A stretch of DNA of 64,000 nt from Tubulanus polymorphus (taxonomy: Eukaryota; Nemertea; Palaeonemertea; Tubulaniformes; Tubulanidae). Shown piece by piece: positions 1 to 13,617 of this stretch. The position numbers and the translations under genes are program-made. Each line of letters begins with the position of its first letter. Position 1 is the stretch's first letter. The notes beneath the pieces were generated by a model. The model was not told the DNA's origin. It saw only the letters and a program-made list of their open reading frames with translations, and did no database searches. Where the stretch lies: positions 4,278,001 to 4,342,000 of the forward strand of contig NC_134026.1 of assembly GCF_964204645.1 (NCBI RefSeq). Reading direction: 5' to 3'.

Positions 1-2268
1 CAATATTGCAATGATGTAAAAACTGCGTAATTATTAAATAGCCATTAGAGAAAGGTCCCATGGTAAGGCTCATGATCCGAGTTCAGATAAGTAAGCCAGG
101 ATGTCTAGTAGTATTAAAGACATATTGAGTTCGCCTTACAACTGCACTTGTCCAGTAGAACATGAGAGTCGTTATGAATAAATCTAATCTGATGTCTTGA
201 AAAAAGGTCTGAAAATTGCAATCATTTTTCTCGAAAGCTCATCATATATCACCAACTAGCCGTTGGTGGTCGCAATGTTAGAAGAGTCTCCCGATATTGA
301 ATGTAGATAGTCTGCCGGGGAAATTACTGGACATACTTATTCCTTCTAGGATTCATTAAATGACTCTGTCCCTCCAACGGCGACAGCAAAGCAAATATAT
401 TCTGAACACAGAGAAAAAATTCAATGCTAAAATATGATGTTGTGAGCATCAAAATTATTCAAAAAGTTTACGATAAGAATCTATAAAATCAGCATTTTCG
501 ATTATTCAAGCGTCGCGTTTCAACATGAATTAATGAATAATTAAACATATTCAATAAGCTCAACTTGTTAGGATGCTCAATATTTTCGCTTCCTCATTAG
601 TGCATTAGAAACCATTGTCATTAGCCGCTACTGGAGAATTACCCCCCCTCCCCTGAACCCGCCACAACTTCTGGCATGACAGCAGACAGGAACGCCATAA
701 CCTAAACACTTAACTTCAATAGACTATAAGCACCTTAACTATAACATCTTCGTGATTTCCTGGAAGAAGATTATCTGCTGCTCATAGAGACATAACCCCT
801 TCTATGATCATCATATTGACCAAAGAGATTAAATACTGCTGAATCTCTTCGGATGTTCTCCGGAATATCAGCAGCCTCAACTTATCAAAAGGAGGATCGT
901 AGCGTTATGCCTGAACTGACTTCTTGGATGCAAGAACCCCGGACCTTGAATTCAGTTTACTGGCATAAAAGAATCACGTGCTTTTAGAAGTGCTTTTTCA
1001 CAGGTGACAAAAAAAGGTGCCAGAAACGTTCCAGGAGTATAATAATAGTGCAGGGATAAGAAAGAATCACTTTAACAAGATTGTATTTGGTGAGAGAATG
1101 GGTGAAGTAATCATTGTCAGGAAAGACGGCGACGGGGAGTGTTTCTCGTTCAGATCATTTGTAAAACTGACGCAACAAAATCCGATAAATCGATACGCAA
1201 TCAACACCTACACGATATGATCAGGAAATTGCGTAGGGAATCAAACTTTCTCTAGTTCGATCGATTGATTGTATAACACTAATTGATTAATGAACAATAC
1301 GGTCAAATCGGACGCAAATTGAAATAAGATTGTCTAATGAACGTGACGTTGCCTATGTGGGCATCGCTGGAATATTAATTAAGCCGGTATGATAATGATT
1401 TCGAAGAAATGAGACTTGAAACATAACTGAGCGCTCGTTAGATAGTGATACTTATTGCGCTATCCAAGACAGAAAGCTATATATCATAATACGCTAGTTA
1501 CCGCGCTTCGGTCTATGTTACATATGAGTGTTACTGCTGTGAATTCTCAAGATGGCAAGTGGCAGAATGTCACTTTGTTCAATTAAAGACGACAACATCC
1601 GAAGAACTATTCCCGCACGCATATGCCAAGATATGCTGTAGACTTTTTACCCGGAGACAATGTATTTCGAGATGCTGTTGATGTCAGTATATACGCCAAA
1701 AGATTGTCGCAGTAACGATATCGTTCTGACCGGCGTTAATGAACCTGTGAACTGCGTGGACTAATGACTTCTACGGCTGGTAGAATTCATAAAGCAGTTC
1801 ATAATTAATCCCTAATTAGAATGTGAATATCCACATCGCAGAAATTCAATCGCACATATCGTTAACGCTCGTGGACGATGTATGTGCAGTTTTATATAAA
1901 TCTCTCTACGCTAAGATAATCCACTGTAGATTTAGATCTACCATTGGCCCTTGTCCCTAGATATATCTAGCGGCTTAAGTTACAGCCAATTGTCATTCCA
2001 GTTGTCATATCAAGCTTTAGGAGAGTAGTGAGAGTGCATCGTGCCAATTGGCATCGAAGTGATCGATGATAATTTTTTCGAGGATCATGCTATCATATTC
2101 TTAAGTTAATACCGAACACGTTCCAGCATATTTCAGACATACAACCACGATTGAACATAATATAGTACATCGATATTGAACGATGAAAGTTATTTGAAAT
2201 ATCATATATATTGCAATCGAATAGCAAGGTTTAACCAATACTGAATATTGTATATTTACATTTCATAA

Positions 2269-2270
<2 letters not shown>

Positions 2271-2352
<82 letters not shown>
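2271..2352. repeat. (TA)n microsatellite
   Basis: An uninterrupted alternating TA tract of about 80 bases. The Ile-Tyr-rich minus-strand reading frame over it is an artefact of the repeat. Confidence 0.97.
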
Positions 2353-2360
<8 letters not shown>

Positions 2361-2869
2361 CGCAGCAGAAAATAGGCAAATAGATATATGGCCTATCACA
2401 ACAAGGCAAATACTCCCGGAGACATGCATATCTTTGAGTATAGAACATGCTGAGAGTTCGTACGACTTTCCGAAAAACGAGCTTACGAATTAAGTTTGTA
2501 TACATACGCCGACAAATGATGACTGCTGTCAAAAACTTTATTCCTGTAATTCGCAAAATCTAATTATCAATATCATTTATCATCCGACGGGCGGACTCCC
2601 CGTGGGAAGCGCACGAAGATATAAAAAGTATTAGTCATAGGTCGAAAAGATTAGCGAAAAAATCTTTGATTCGTAATCAAATTTACACTGGTGAGCGGAT
2701 GGATATGCTATGTCAACCCGAGGGATGTTTGAAACATGAAACTTCCTAATTTGCAAATACCCAACGCTTCCAAACACTTTCCGACATAAATTTGCAGTGA
2801 GTGTATAAAGTAACGGCAACGATGCTTGCATTTCAACTCGCAATAAACAACTAAAAATCAAAAACCTTC

Positions 2870-2871
<2 letters not shown>

Positions 2872-2932
<61 letters not shown>

Positions 2933-2959
2933 GGGAGAGAGAGGGAGAGAGAGAGAGAG
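2872..2959. repeat. (GA)n microsatellite with GGGAGA variants
   Basis: A purine tract of about 88 bases on the plus strand. It starts as pure GA and becomes GAGAGGGA toward its right end, which suggests local slippage and later divergence. Confidence 0.95.
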
Positions 2960-3565
2960 TATAACGTGGACAACGTCGGAGAAATTTCATTCTACAGGTG
3001 ACAAGAGTCATTTGCGTCAGAAAGTGTCGAGAGCCAATCAGATGATGAAATGCACGATCGAATCAGCACCTTGAAATTGTCTCGGCAAATTGGATATACA
3101 CAGCCGGTTATAGCGAACTTGCTTCCGACGATCGCAAAGGAAAAAACGCCGTCATTTCGCCTGATTGTAGTTGTCATCCATGTCACCGAGCTTTTCGTTT
3201 TGATTACGGCGAGCTTGATCTTTTCACAGTCGGATGATAAGTCGTAGGGGAATGAAAATTATCGCATCTTAGGTGGAATGCGTAGAAAATTATCAGTGCA
3301 CTGCAAAGTGCGTGCGTGCCTTCCGGCAAATTGCTGTAATCCTACTTTCACATATTGAAATATGATCCACCCCAACACGAAATGGAGATGAAAACTAGTG
3401 TCTGAGATATTTCATTACATCTGTACAGTCGTACGGGTTTTGAAATTCGTGGGCGTTCATGCAGCAGATACACGAGTCTTTATTGCTGGGAGTCAAGGAT
3501 GTGAGGATGTGAGGGGTTGGTGATGAGGGTGAAAACGCTCATTTGCTTTTATATCGATAACTTAC

Positions 3566-6500
3566 TTCGACCCACGTCTCGATTTGTTCGGGCTTGATCC
3601 CAAAGATTCGGTGTCGCTCAGTCGATCATTCAGTAGATTCATATCGTCTTCAACCAGTTGACGACTTGATCTTCCATCGTGTTGGTCGACTGTGTATTGC
3701 TCTTCGAACCCACCGCTCTGCCAATTCCCGACGGAACCATCCGGGGCGTTATATACAAGTTCAAAAGTTATCGTTGTCTGAAATGAGAGAAGACCATTAG
3801 CGATTTAATTGCCCGAGTGGAAACTGGCTAAGATGGCCGCATAGTGTTGTAATTGCTCCGGCTGTCTAAAGGGTGAACATTCCCAGAAATATTGACTTCT
3901 TTTGGACCGTGATTTTGCGAAATGTGGATGATTCCGTTTGTCACAGGAAATGAATTGATACAAAACGTCACAAAACAGTAAACAATAAATCAAAAATTAG
4001 GTCGGGTGTCCATTTCCTAATGAGACAAGTGTGTATCGCTAGCGCAGTGGACATCAGAGAGTGCATAATGGTCATTAGAAGGTGGACGATATTTGACAAA
4101 TGGCATATATGCTATTGCGGTATGAATCCACAAGGAAACATTATAATAGTGATTAATCTCCTCCATGCGGACATGATTTATTAGAAACAACCGATCTAAA
4201 CCTACCGAGATAAATGCAGCCCAATCACAGGGGAGTCGTGTTTTCAAATCTTGTATTACATAAATACATGCATATGTATAATGACCTGAAGTATTCATCA
4301 CGAACGACTCGGGGTGTGCTATTTTATGCTGCATATGCATATATGGGTAGCTTCCGAGAAAGTGCGAGGATGGTGGTGTAAGCACCATTACATTGAGCAT
4401 CAGTAATTATCGATTCTGCGGGCTCGGTTAATGTTTTTAACGGCTACATGGCAGTATGCCGTCCCATTACCGGAAAAAAGAGCAATCTCCATCTGAACGA
4501 CCCCGCGAGATGGTGCTAGGACATCAGCGATGTGTAAACCGCGCATACCAACACAGTTTTATACTCCGATACTATTTGTTCATTGAGACCAATTTTCGCC
4601 GTACCAATTGTATGCGATAATCGTCGGTAAATTATGCCGTTGTTCGACGACAACAAGTTCGTTTGTCAGTTTTTTCGGAATGAAAACGAATAAATATTTA
4701 ATGCCGCGCCGCGTGTTGTTATAACGAAATGCGTCGTGATACTCGCATTATGCGATGCCGGTTGGTTGCCAAGGTGCAAAACGAATGATATGAAATGAAG
4801 AGAATTTTTTTTTCTCGATATTCAGTTATAATGCAACAAATAACTATTGAGTTAATGAGTTCGCTCGTTTGAAATGAACGATTTCTTTCATTATTCTTGC
4901 AACGATTTGACACGCGAGTTAATAGATAGTCGAAAAAAATAACTACCATTTGAAAATTGGTGTCTCTTGTAGAGTGTGTCTGCTTAGCCGATACGATATG
5001 ACGTGCTTTGTGGAAATTTTACTTAACTACTTCACGTCCTGTTCCGCCAAACAAAGGGAGGAAAACCTCGATGAGACACTCTGTCAGTGTTGAAATGAGA
5101 ATATGGTAAAATCTACCGATATAAAAAGAAAATCAAGTCCGAATGGAATCCTTGAGCTATTAGTTTATTTCAACGTAGCGACTATAATAACATTCCTGGG
5201 GCCAGTTGCACAGTTTTGATTTAAGTCCGAAATTGGTCTTAAATCATAAGACTGGTCTTAAGTCGCTAAATTGGCTATAGAACTAAGTTGGTCTTAGACT
5301 GGTCTTAAGTCTAAGCCATGACTATGCAACTGGCCCCTGAAGATGACTATTAGCATTATAGTCAAAGCGTTGAAATAAACGATATTTACTATACATATAG
5401 CTCGTGAAAACATTTTCGGTCTTGTCTTGCTTTTCGTAATGTGGGATTTAACCAACGTACTAGTGAGGAGGAACTTACTTTCATTACAGTATTATTCATA
5501 TCAATCAACGAATCCGTAACTTTCAAGTGACCAACTTCGACCAGTTGTTGCAAGATCACCCGAAATGAACCCAGCAACCTGTAAATAGTACAATAAAGAC
5601 GTTCTGAAAACGAACTAGAAAAATATACTGCCATTTCTGGACGTGATGTTATTCATCATTCACACGCAGTTATACGACTGGACTTTTTATTTTAGACGAG
5701 CAACGCCAAACATTCATGCTACGGTGCGCACGAATTGGGGGTGACAGCGAGATTTATTTTTTGCCAACGTAATTACTTCACCAGGAAAGTAGCCATAAAT
5801 ATTAATGAATTTGTTTAGATAACTGGCTACACGGAAACCTGAAATCTGTGACAATCATGGATGACATTCATACATAGCGAAGCGGATGCCGATTTTTCTA
5901 TGAAATCCAAAATATTCAACACGAAATATATACTCTAGTATTCAGAAGCAAATCAATTTTTGAGTTTTGATCGTTTTGTAACTGACTCCCGAAACATACG
6001 AAGCTACGTAGTTTGAGAAAACGTTTTAAGGCTCTTTAAGTCTTGCTATACTCACTTGTTGTTAAGGTATTTGCTGTAATTGAAAAGTTGAATGTCGAGT
6101 ATTTCATCGCTTTCAATCGAACGGGCCACAGGCCACTCGAACGTCTGAAATTATAACAAGGCCATTTTGATAGCGTGAATAGCATCAGGTGAAGTAAACA
6201 TTCTGAATGAATCATGCCTTGACATCTACCACGAAGTTTGGAAAAACCCTACTGGCTAAATCTTGCTCGAAGTTAACCACTTCTAAGATATATTGATCGG
6301 TATGGAGAGCCTTATGTTATAAGAAATTTTAACTTAGACACGAATTTATTCAATAGAAAACAGTTTCAACCGACAATGCTCTGATTGAACTCCCCGTTAT
6401 TTAAACCACTTTTCGATGAGTTCATTACTGAGCTTAGCGTTGATATAATACCAATTTGAAATATACAGCGATGTATAATATCGTCACAGCAATCATTTCA

Positions 6501-9500
6501 CAATACGACGCCATAATTACTACTGCGAGAATAGTTATAGAAATTACGCATGTATTCAGTCATCATACGTCATTGTCATCCTCATCAACACTTAGATAAG
6601 TGTATAGGGTTCAACGTTACCCACCACTGAAGATATCCCAATTAAGCTAAGTATGGATACATCCAATCTGAAAGCCGCCAATTATTTTTCCAACAACTTC
6701 GCCGATGCCCTTGTTATTTGTATTAATTGGCGAAATAAATCATTTGGTAGTCATTATTTCATTTTTTTTCTCTTCAAAAAGTGGCATTTATCGTACAAAT
6801 GACGTAGATGTGAGCCCCTTCAACAAAAGTAAAAATCACACTCAAGTTTATGATAATTTTCTTTTTCTTAGTCTGCCTCTATCTTTCTTTCTCTCTCGGA
6901 GCTGAATATCGATAGGTTGGAGGATGGTGTTTGTCTCTGGGAGATGACTGAAGCCGAGAGAAATGACGTCAATAGCTAACAACGTGTAGGAGTGTTTCTC
7001 CGCTCAACGCTGGAAGTTAATTCGGAAAGTTTCGGAACAGAGGGGATTACGTACATAACTCCTACATGCATCATTTATTTATTCATCTAAATAAATCAAA
7101 TCAAAAGCCATGAACAATTTAAAAAATCCGATTGCATTATATTACAGTGTGTTGAAAAGGTGAAATGTATGACATAACTCTGTGCAATGTTATGTCCAGT
7201 ATTGGTCGCTAATTTGATTAGACAATTACACGTCCGATGTGGCTTGGCATGTTCTCTGGTGGTCATAACCGATGACGCACACAGACGTGAGAGTAAACCA
7301 TGCACTGATGTAAAAAGTTTAAACTGCCCGCGGTGCGGCGGTGGTTGTACTAGCAGTGTCCTAATAAGGTTTTCTTCGCCACTTGTTATCATAAACATAA
7401 TCTGATTTTCGGTTCTTAGAAAATGTACGAGCGGTATCTTGAACTGGTCGTGGAAAACGCTCCATTCCCTGACGTGATTGTTGGTTAAAAAGTCGATTCC
7501 GGAATAACACATTTGGATATAAATGATTTGACTTTTAAAACTAGTTGTACAGTCATCAAGAAATTGACTCGAGAGAAAAAAATTCTTTCCAATCTTTTGA
7601 TTCCAGGGCTGGATTTTACTCCCATAATAGAATTTCAATTCACACAATAGAGTTTTGCAAAATGCCTCAAGACCAAAGTCAAAGTTTTGGTGATAAAAGA
7701 AATCGACAATCTTATTACACTTCCCAGGATATACATACATACGTAGAAAGCCACAAGAAGCCTTTTCACAAAGATTTTTGGTGAACGCAAGACCAATCGG
7801 ATTCTATAAACAATGTCAATATTCATCAGACCACTCTAGTATGTATGTATGCATATGAGTGTATTGGGTTTTTGATGTGGCAAGAATATGAAATCCATAT
7901 CTTAAAACGTTGTGATGATCAGCCGGAGTAGATGTATGAAACGAGAACACAGGAGGGTTTGGTTCTGACTCTTCCGTCATTCATTACTGATTACCCAGTA
8001 TACAGCCACTGATGCACATCAAATCGGTCCCATCGGACCCTCGTTTTTATGACGTCAAACAACTATGAATAGAATGAACTACGACCAGCAAGGAGAGCAG
8101 CCGACGTCCTCGGTAACGAAATTCAATTCTGCTCAGCTCATCAGACTAGAAAATCTAATTTCAAACTCGCTTTTCTTGTCAAAATCGGATCCCGTTTCGA
8201 CTTCTTCTCACTTTTGAAACCGGTAGAATTTAATTCGATCTTTAACTCTGAAATATACGCTTATCCGACTAGAAAATCAAATTATCAATCAAGAGTTTCT
8301 TCGTTAAGAACCCATTTCGGAAGACATTCTTAAATTACAGATAAGCATTCCATAATGTAGCGACGTGTCCATTCGCTTATTGATGCAGCTTTGCTCTGCA
8401 GCACGCGAACTAATGAAGGATTAAAGAGCGGAGGCTGATCTTACATGGATGCGGTTTAAATGGCTGTACAAATAGTGTATGTAACCGTAGCATTACTCTG
8501 GCTCAGTCATCCTACATAAGTGAATAATGCACCATTACACTTCAGTTCCACAAGCTGCAGGAATGATGTCCTCTAAAGCTCGCCGGATTGACAGGAGCCT
8601 TCACTTTATTGCCGTGTCTTTCGTTGAAACAAATTGCATTTTCTTACCGCGCTATTGACAAAAAGCGAACCGATTCGAATTTGATGGCGCATCTCCGTCG
8701 ATGGCGAAGACTCTGAACATTGATTGGTTTGTTGAAATTGAGCGTATGCCCGGACGATTGCGGGCAATAAATCACGCTCTTCAAAACGAACGAGATACGG
8801 TCTATAGAACCCAGTATCAACGGCTAACAGGATTATCGTCTGAACATCAGTAAATTATTTCCCACGAAGGAAAATGATATCGGTCAAGAAATATCCCACT
8901 ATCTATCATACTGTCGAATCTTCGCGAGATAAAATGATATCGCCAACGCATTTCTTCGTCCAAAAACTGGCATGCATAAGCTGGGTTTCTGATGAAGAAA
9001 TAGTGGCACACGGAGTCGATGCTCATCTTTAAGCCGAGATAAGTTTATTTGCTCCTGACGTAAAAGAGGGAAATTATTATACGCTAAGATGGCTTAAACC
9101 TGACAGAGATGTAATTAGTTTTCGGTCGGGCAGATTTTCAAGATAAAATCTATTGCCTTCAATTTTAGATGCGGGACTTGATATAAAACTTCGAGTTTTC
9201 GATCGATAAACTATTTAGTTACGAGACCATAATTCAGCAAACCCCTGTCGAAAAATACTCTCCTTGAAATACGACCACACCTTTTCGCTTTGCCACGAAC
9301 AATTCTGGCCGAGAAAATTCTTTGATTTTGATTCGTTCGCTAAAAAGAGCGGTCGTTTTTATGCACGCGCACGCGTCATTGCGAATAAATCGATGATTTT
9401 CTTTTTCAACATCGAATTACACCTACCTCGTCAAAGATAGCATTCTCTTCAGCCCCCTCGATGATCTTCGTGTAATGAGAAACACCTGAAGAAAGAAACA

Positions 9501-12430
9501 CATATATACATTATATATATTTATATATTATTATATCAACGATCATTTTCAGTACACGTGCGCAATCGAAAATCATCGTCAAAAGTTGTTGAATTTCATC
9601 AACGTCGACAACGAAAAGACGAGATCGATTTTGCTACGTTCCTTGAAAAATATGATAGGTCACTGTAACGTATAATCACCGATTTACACGTACTGTGTGT
9701 CAATATTTTTGTCACCCAATCATCAAAATCAAAATAGAAAGTATGAATAGAGAGTAGACGAGTATAGGATATTGGGTACAAGGCGTTTTAAATTAACGTC
9801 GGAGGATTTTTGCGGTACCATAGAAATCGGTGTTTGTTCTAGCTAGACGAAGGGGACGAAGGTGTATGAATGATGAAATCAAATACTCGTGGGGTGTGAC
9901 GATAGAGAGCCAAGATGAAAAATTGTTCCCTGGATGAGAGAGTATCAATGTCAATGTCAAAGCAAAATTTCTTAAAAGAATAATCAACGAATATGTCATT
10001 TCCAGTATATATGTTTTTCATTTGATATGTCATTACGATGTCACTGCACATGTGCTCAGGATCTAATAATTTCGCCTAGTTTATTGTTGTGATATATGAA
10101 CGGGCGAGAAACACGGATACATGTACTCAGGCGATGCTGCTGGCAAAATATTCAGCATTTCATATCGTTACCATGACCCATTTCATCGGAGCACAAAAAT
10201 ATAACGCTTTGAAAAATTTATTTCAAATGGCTAAACCTGACACTGGGTACAGAGATCAAAGTGGAGCTTACAGATATATGCATCGACTAAGTAAAGGTAG
10301 CGTAGTAAAAATACTATCGTATCATAACTGCACATTACATGATTATTATGATACCCAGGTTATGGGAAATGCAAAATTGAACCATAAACATCTAATCAGC
10401 ATCTAGTTTACTTGGGCAGAGTTAGAAAAATTAACTGTGTCATAGACTATGAAGGCAAGACTGAGGGCAAGGTTGAGAGCCTGGAAACAGCTACACAGAA
10501 CATCCCAAACTAAACTTATTTAGGTGTTAACACATCGATTTGCAGTGTGACAGAATTTCAGCACAAGAGGGCTTCACTAACTGAACAAAGTACCATTAAA
10601 ATATGTAACCATAGCAACAGCCTCATCAGGCAACATCAAGTACAATAGCAGAAATCCTGAAGGACATAAAAAACATCGTTCTCCATTTTCCCATTGACTG
10701 ATCAAGGTAAATGATTGACCGTCATTATAATGGAGATCGATTCAACCTCTGAAATAATTCGGCGCCCAATAATGTCATTGCGCTGAAATGATTCAACAAT
10801 GCAACAGTGAACAACTTCCCACCCACGCACGGTTCTATCAGGGTTTGACTCATTTTCCAGTTACATAATTGATACAGGAATACACAATAGAATATCGACT
10901 CACATATATATTATTACATATATTTGTGGTATCGAGAATTTTATCATAACGAACTAAGATAGGTTCAATTCTTGGAGGGCGTATGATTCAATTCAATTCA
11001 AAAATTGTTCTGTAAAATCATATAGAAGAAAATTATTACAAAGAAGGAATTCTACTGATGAATTGAGAAACATCGTACAATTTTCCGTTTGAGTTTGAAT
11101 CAATTACATGAGTGAGACAGTAATGGCATCGAGTTCAAGTTGTTGATGTCAAGATTTGTACGTTTTACACAAAGGCTCAACGTATCCTCGATTACATTTC
11201 GAACCTTATTCAAACCTGAATTTTGGCCTTTTTCAATAAGTAACCTATGACTACTTTTCCTTGGCGCAGATAAGTACAAAGTTACGGTCAGGTATTTCCA
11301 TCCGATTTTCGCTCAAGACGGTAACTTATTTGTGAAGATGATTGACACAAGATTCAAGAAACGGAATCGCCTCCACTTGCAACTGATAGGATCGTGAGTC
11401 GCACGCAGAGAGGTTGCAGGCGTGGAAGCCCAAATCATGTGCGGATGATGCGATTCAAAAGAGGTGTCGATGAAATCACTACGATAACAGATCTAACCTA
11501 CGATAATTGCTCGTAGATCTAACAGGCAACCGAGGAGCTGTTAGCACGGCGGGGTGCGGCCCCGGGCGTGTTGAGCTGGCCGCAATTTTCGCATTCGGAA
11601 AAATGGACGCGGTATAGATTACGGAATTAAAACAATTCTAATCGTCAAACTTTCCGCCCACAAAGTTCATTAAGATTCTACGAGGGGACCCTCCTTTGAT
11701 AAGTATATACACACGCCATTTATGTTGAAGTGTCCTGATTATTGACGTTTACTGCGGGCGCTTTAGGAAAGCATTCATCTAGGGTACTAGTAATATTGAC
11801 ATTGAAGAATGTTTTAGTTAGACTATATTTGCGCAGTCCCATTCACCAAAATAGATAAGACGTAATGGTTTTTTGTTCAGTTTGCCTGGATTATCTTATC
11901 TTAGCCAAAGTCAAGAGCAGTCTAGATTAAGGCTTTTAGTACATGGTTATGGTGAATATCGGGGCGCGTTCATTAACTAATAAGAGATATTTCAAATACG
12001 ATATTTTTCAACTTCTCAAAACGAAATGATCATTCTTATTTAGTGCTGTTATATTGGTTTAAGCCGTATAATTGTCTTATATTCAATACTGTGTTGGATT
12101 GTATATTTTGCTAATACACCGGAGCCCCACTGATTAGGTTTAATTCTAGAGTTACAATCAGTTAAATTCTAATGTTTTAACTCCACGTGAACGGCCGAGA
12201 CCCGTCGAACTGGACCCGGCTTTGTAAATAAGCATTTGTAATAGGGCCATGGAAACAGATATTATGTAGGTTATTCATTAAACGTGGCTAATAGGGGCAA
12301 ATTAAACAAATATACATATGTAGATGTATGTACTGAGTAAAAACGAGTTACCTCTGAACGAAACCTTGGCCAATCGATCAGTCCGACCACGTAAACCTTC
12401 TGCATATTTTAGGTGCAACACTAAAGCCAT
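3566..12430 (-). CDS. OTOF-like: Otoferlin-like ferlin, 5' part (first five coding exons)
   Basis: Ferlins are large multi-C2-domain tail-anchored proteins that act in Ca2+-dependent vesicle fusion; otoferlin serves synaptic vesicles. Five exons read in frame on the minus strand: 12352-12430, 9427-9485, 6056-6144, 5479-5578 and 3566-3777, giving about 179 residues. The protein starts [16 protein letters not shown]. It continues through [37 protein letters not shown] and [10 protein letters not shown], which follow the N-terminal C2A domain of vertebrate otoferlin (as remembered) block by block. All junctions are GT-AG with matching phases, and the ATG coincides with the family start. The last exon ends in a Ser/Arg/Asp-rich linker, as in otoferlin. 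The gene must continue left; later exons were not found here. Introns 1 to 3 are unusually long for this window (2.9, 3.3 and 0.5 kb). Assignment to the otoferlin branch is firm from this N-terminus. Confidence 0.9.
5198..5337. mobile_element. Foldback MITE, GGGGCCAGTTGC-ended family, copy 1
   Basis: About 140 bp with inverted ends GGGGCCAGTTGCA and TGCAACTGGCCCC. The interior is rich in repeated CTTAAG/GTCTTA words that can fold back along most of the element. It lies in intron 4 of the otoferlin-like gene. Near-identical copies are at 18389-18523, 38284-38423 and 38425-38592, and diverged ones elsewhere in the window. No coding capacity. Confidence 0.85.
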
Positions 12431-13617
12431 ATTTACAATTTCTCTATTAATTCCACGATTTATGTATGTATATTTAAACTAGGTTGACAATCTACATGGT
12501 AAATGCGTAACTTTATCCCATTTCTATCCGAAGCGCGACCGTTCGACAGCGATTCCAATCACCAACTGATTGTGCGCGCTAGTAGCGAGTACTGTTATTG
12601 GGTTTACCGCATTGCTGCTAATGCAACATTCATGAAAGTACTTTATTCCTCATATGAAGTACTAGTTTTGAAGTTGTTTGCCGCTAAAACATTGAATCCA
12701 AATATAGTTAAGTTTCCCTGTAATCAAATTTGATTTTGGTAAAGTGCATCTCTGTCCAAAACATCCATTTCGTGATTACCAGTTTTTGTTTTTAGTATCT
12801 ATTTTGAAAATCGTGACAATAAACTAGTAGCGTAAACGTGAATCAGTTTATGATTGAACGGCGGTACAAAAACTTGGGAACTTTTTAACTGAATTGTACG
12901 TTTATCATTTTCCAACTTAACTATTTTGTACCAAATCTATTCACTGTACGATTCTAAGGCTTTTGGCTTTGTGATTACGGGAGTTACACTTTTTGCAATG
13001 AAGCGAAGATGAAAAATAAAGGTTAGTATTTGACTTTATTCCAGGCAATTATCAAATACCGGTACTGTTTTTTATTTGAGAGTTTCGTTGAATAATTCAC
13101 ATCATATACCACTCGAAGCAGGAACGCGAAAAATACCCAGTCGTGAGTATATCGCTAAGCCAAGAACCGTGCCGTTTTACATCAGAAATGAATCTCAACG
13201 GGTCCGAACCTAGGAGGTCATTTCTACCGTTTCCTGTCAGGTCGCAGCGAAGTCATTTTACGATTTTTTTGGATTTTCACTGTTCTCTCTACATGCGATA
13301 TCGCCATGATTTCCGTATACATCTCATATCTTCCCCCATAATTTATCAAGTACATTACACACACAATTCGCAATATAAAAGCTGTTTTATTCCTCTATCA
13401 CTTTTTTTACTGTTTATGTCACAGGATATTTTCATATGAATCGACCACCTGCTTCAAAAACATAAGAAAGCACTATAAATTGAGACAACAGATGTTCTTT
13501 AATTTAAGATTTTCATTTCTTTGCGTATGGTTGATATTCAATTCATAGTTTTTATGACCAGGAATATGCGGAATGTAATGAATGGTGAACATGTTTATGA
13601 TTTAGACAGTCGCGATC
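12431..13617. other. Intergenic region between ferlin and SLC1 genes
   Basis: The two genes diverge from this 1.2 kb stretch, so it should hold both promoters and any 5' UTR exons. I see only short chance reading frames (for example 12503-12733 and 13143-13439) and no convincing TATA box or repeat. Confidence 0.45.

Larger units (their letters stand above)
1..3565. other. Left-edge stretch with no recognised exon
   Basis: This should hold downstream introns and perhaps exons of the otoferlin-like gene, which runs leftward on the minus strand. I looked for the next ferlin exons (the second C2 domain and the acidic linker before it) and recognised none. Only short chance reading frames are present. 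The stretch holds a long TA tract and a GA tract, listed separately. Confidence 0.5.

Noticed and set aside
2263-2556. Minus-strand frame rich in Ile-Tyr repeats
   Set aside because: It is a translation of the (TA)n microsatellite.
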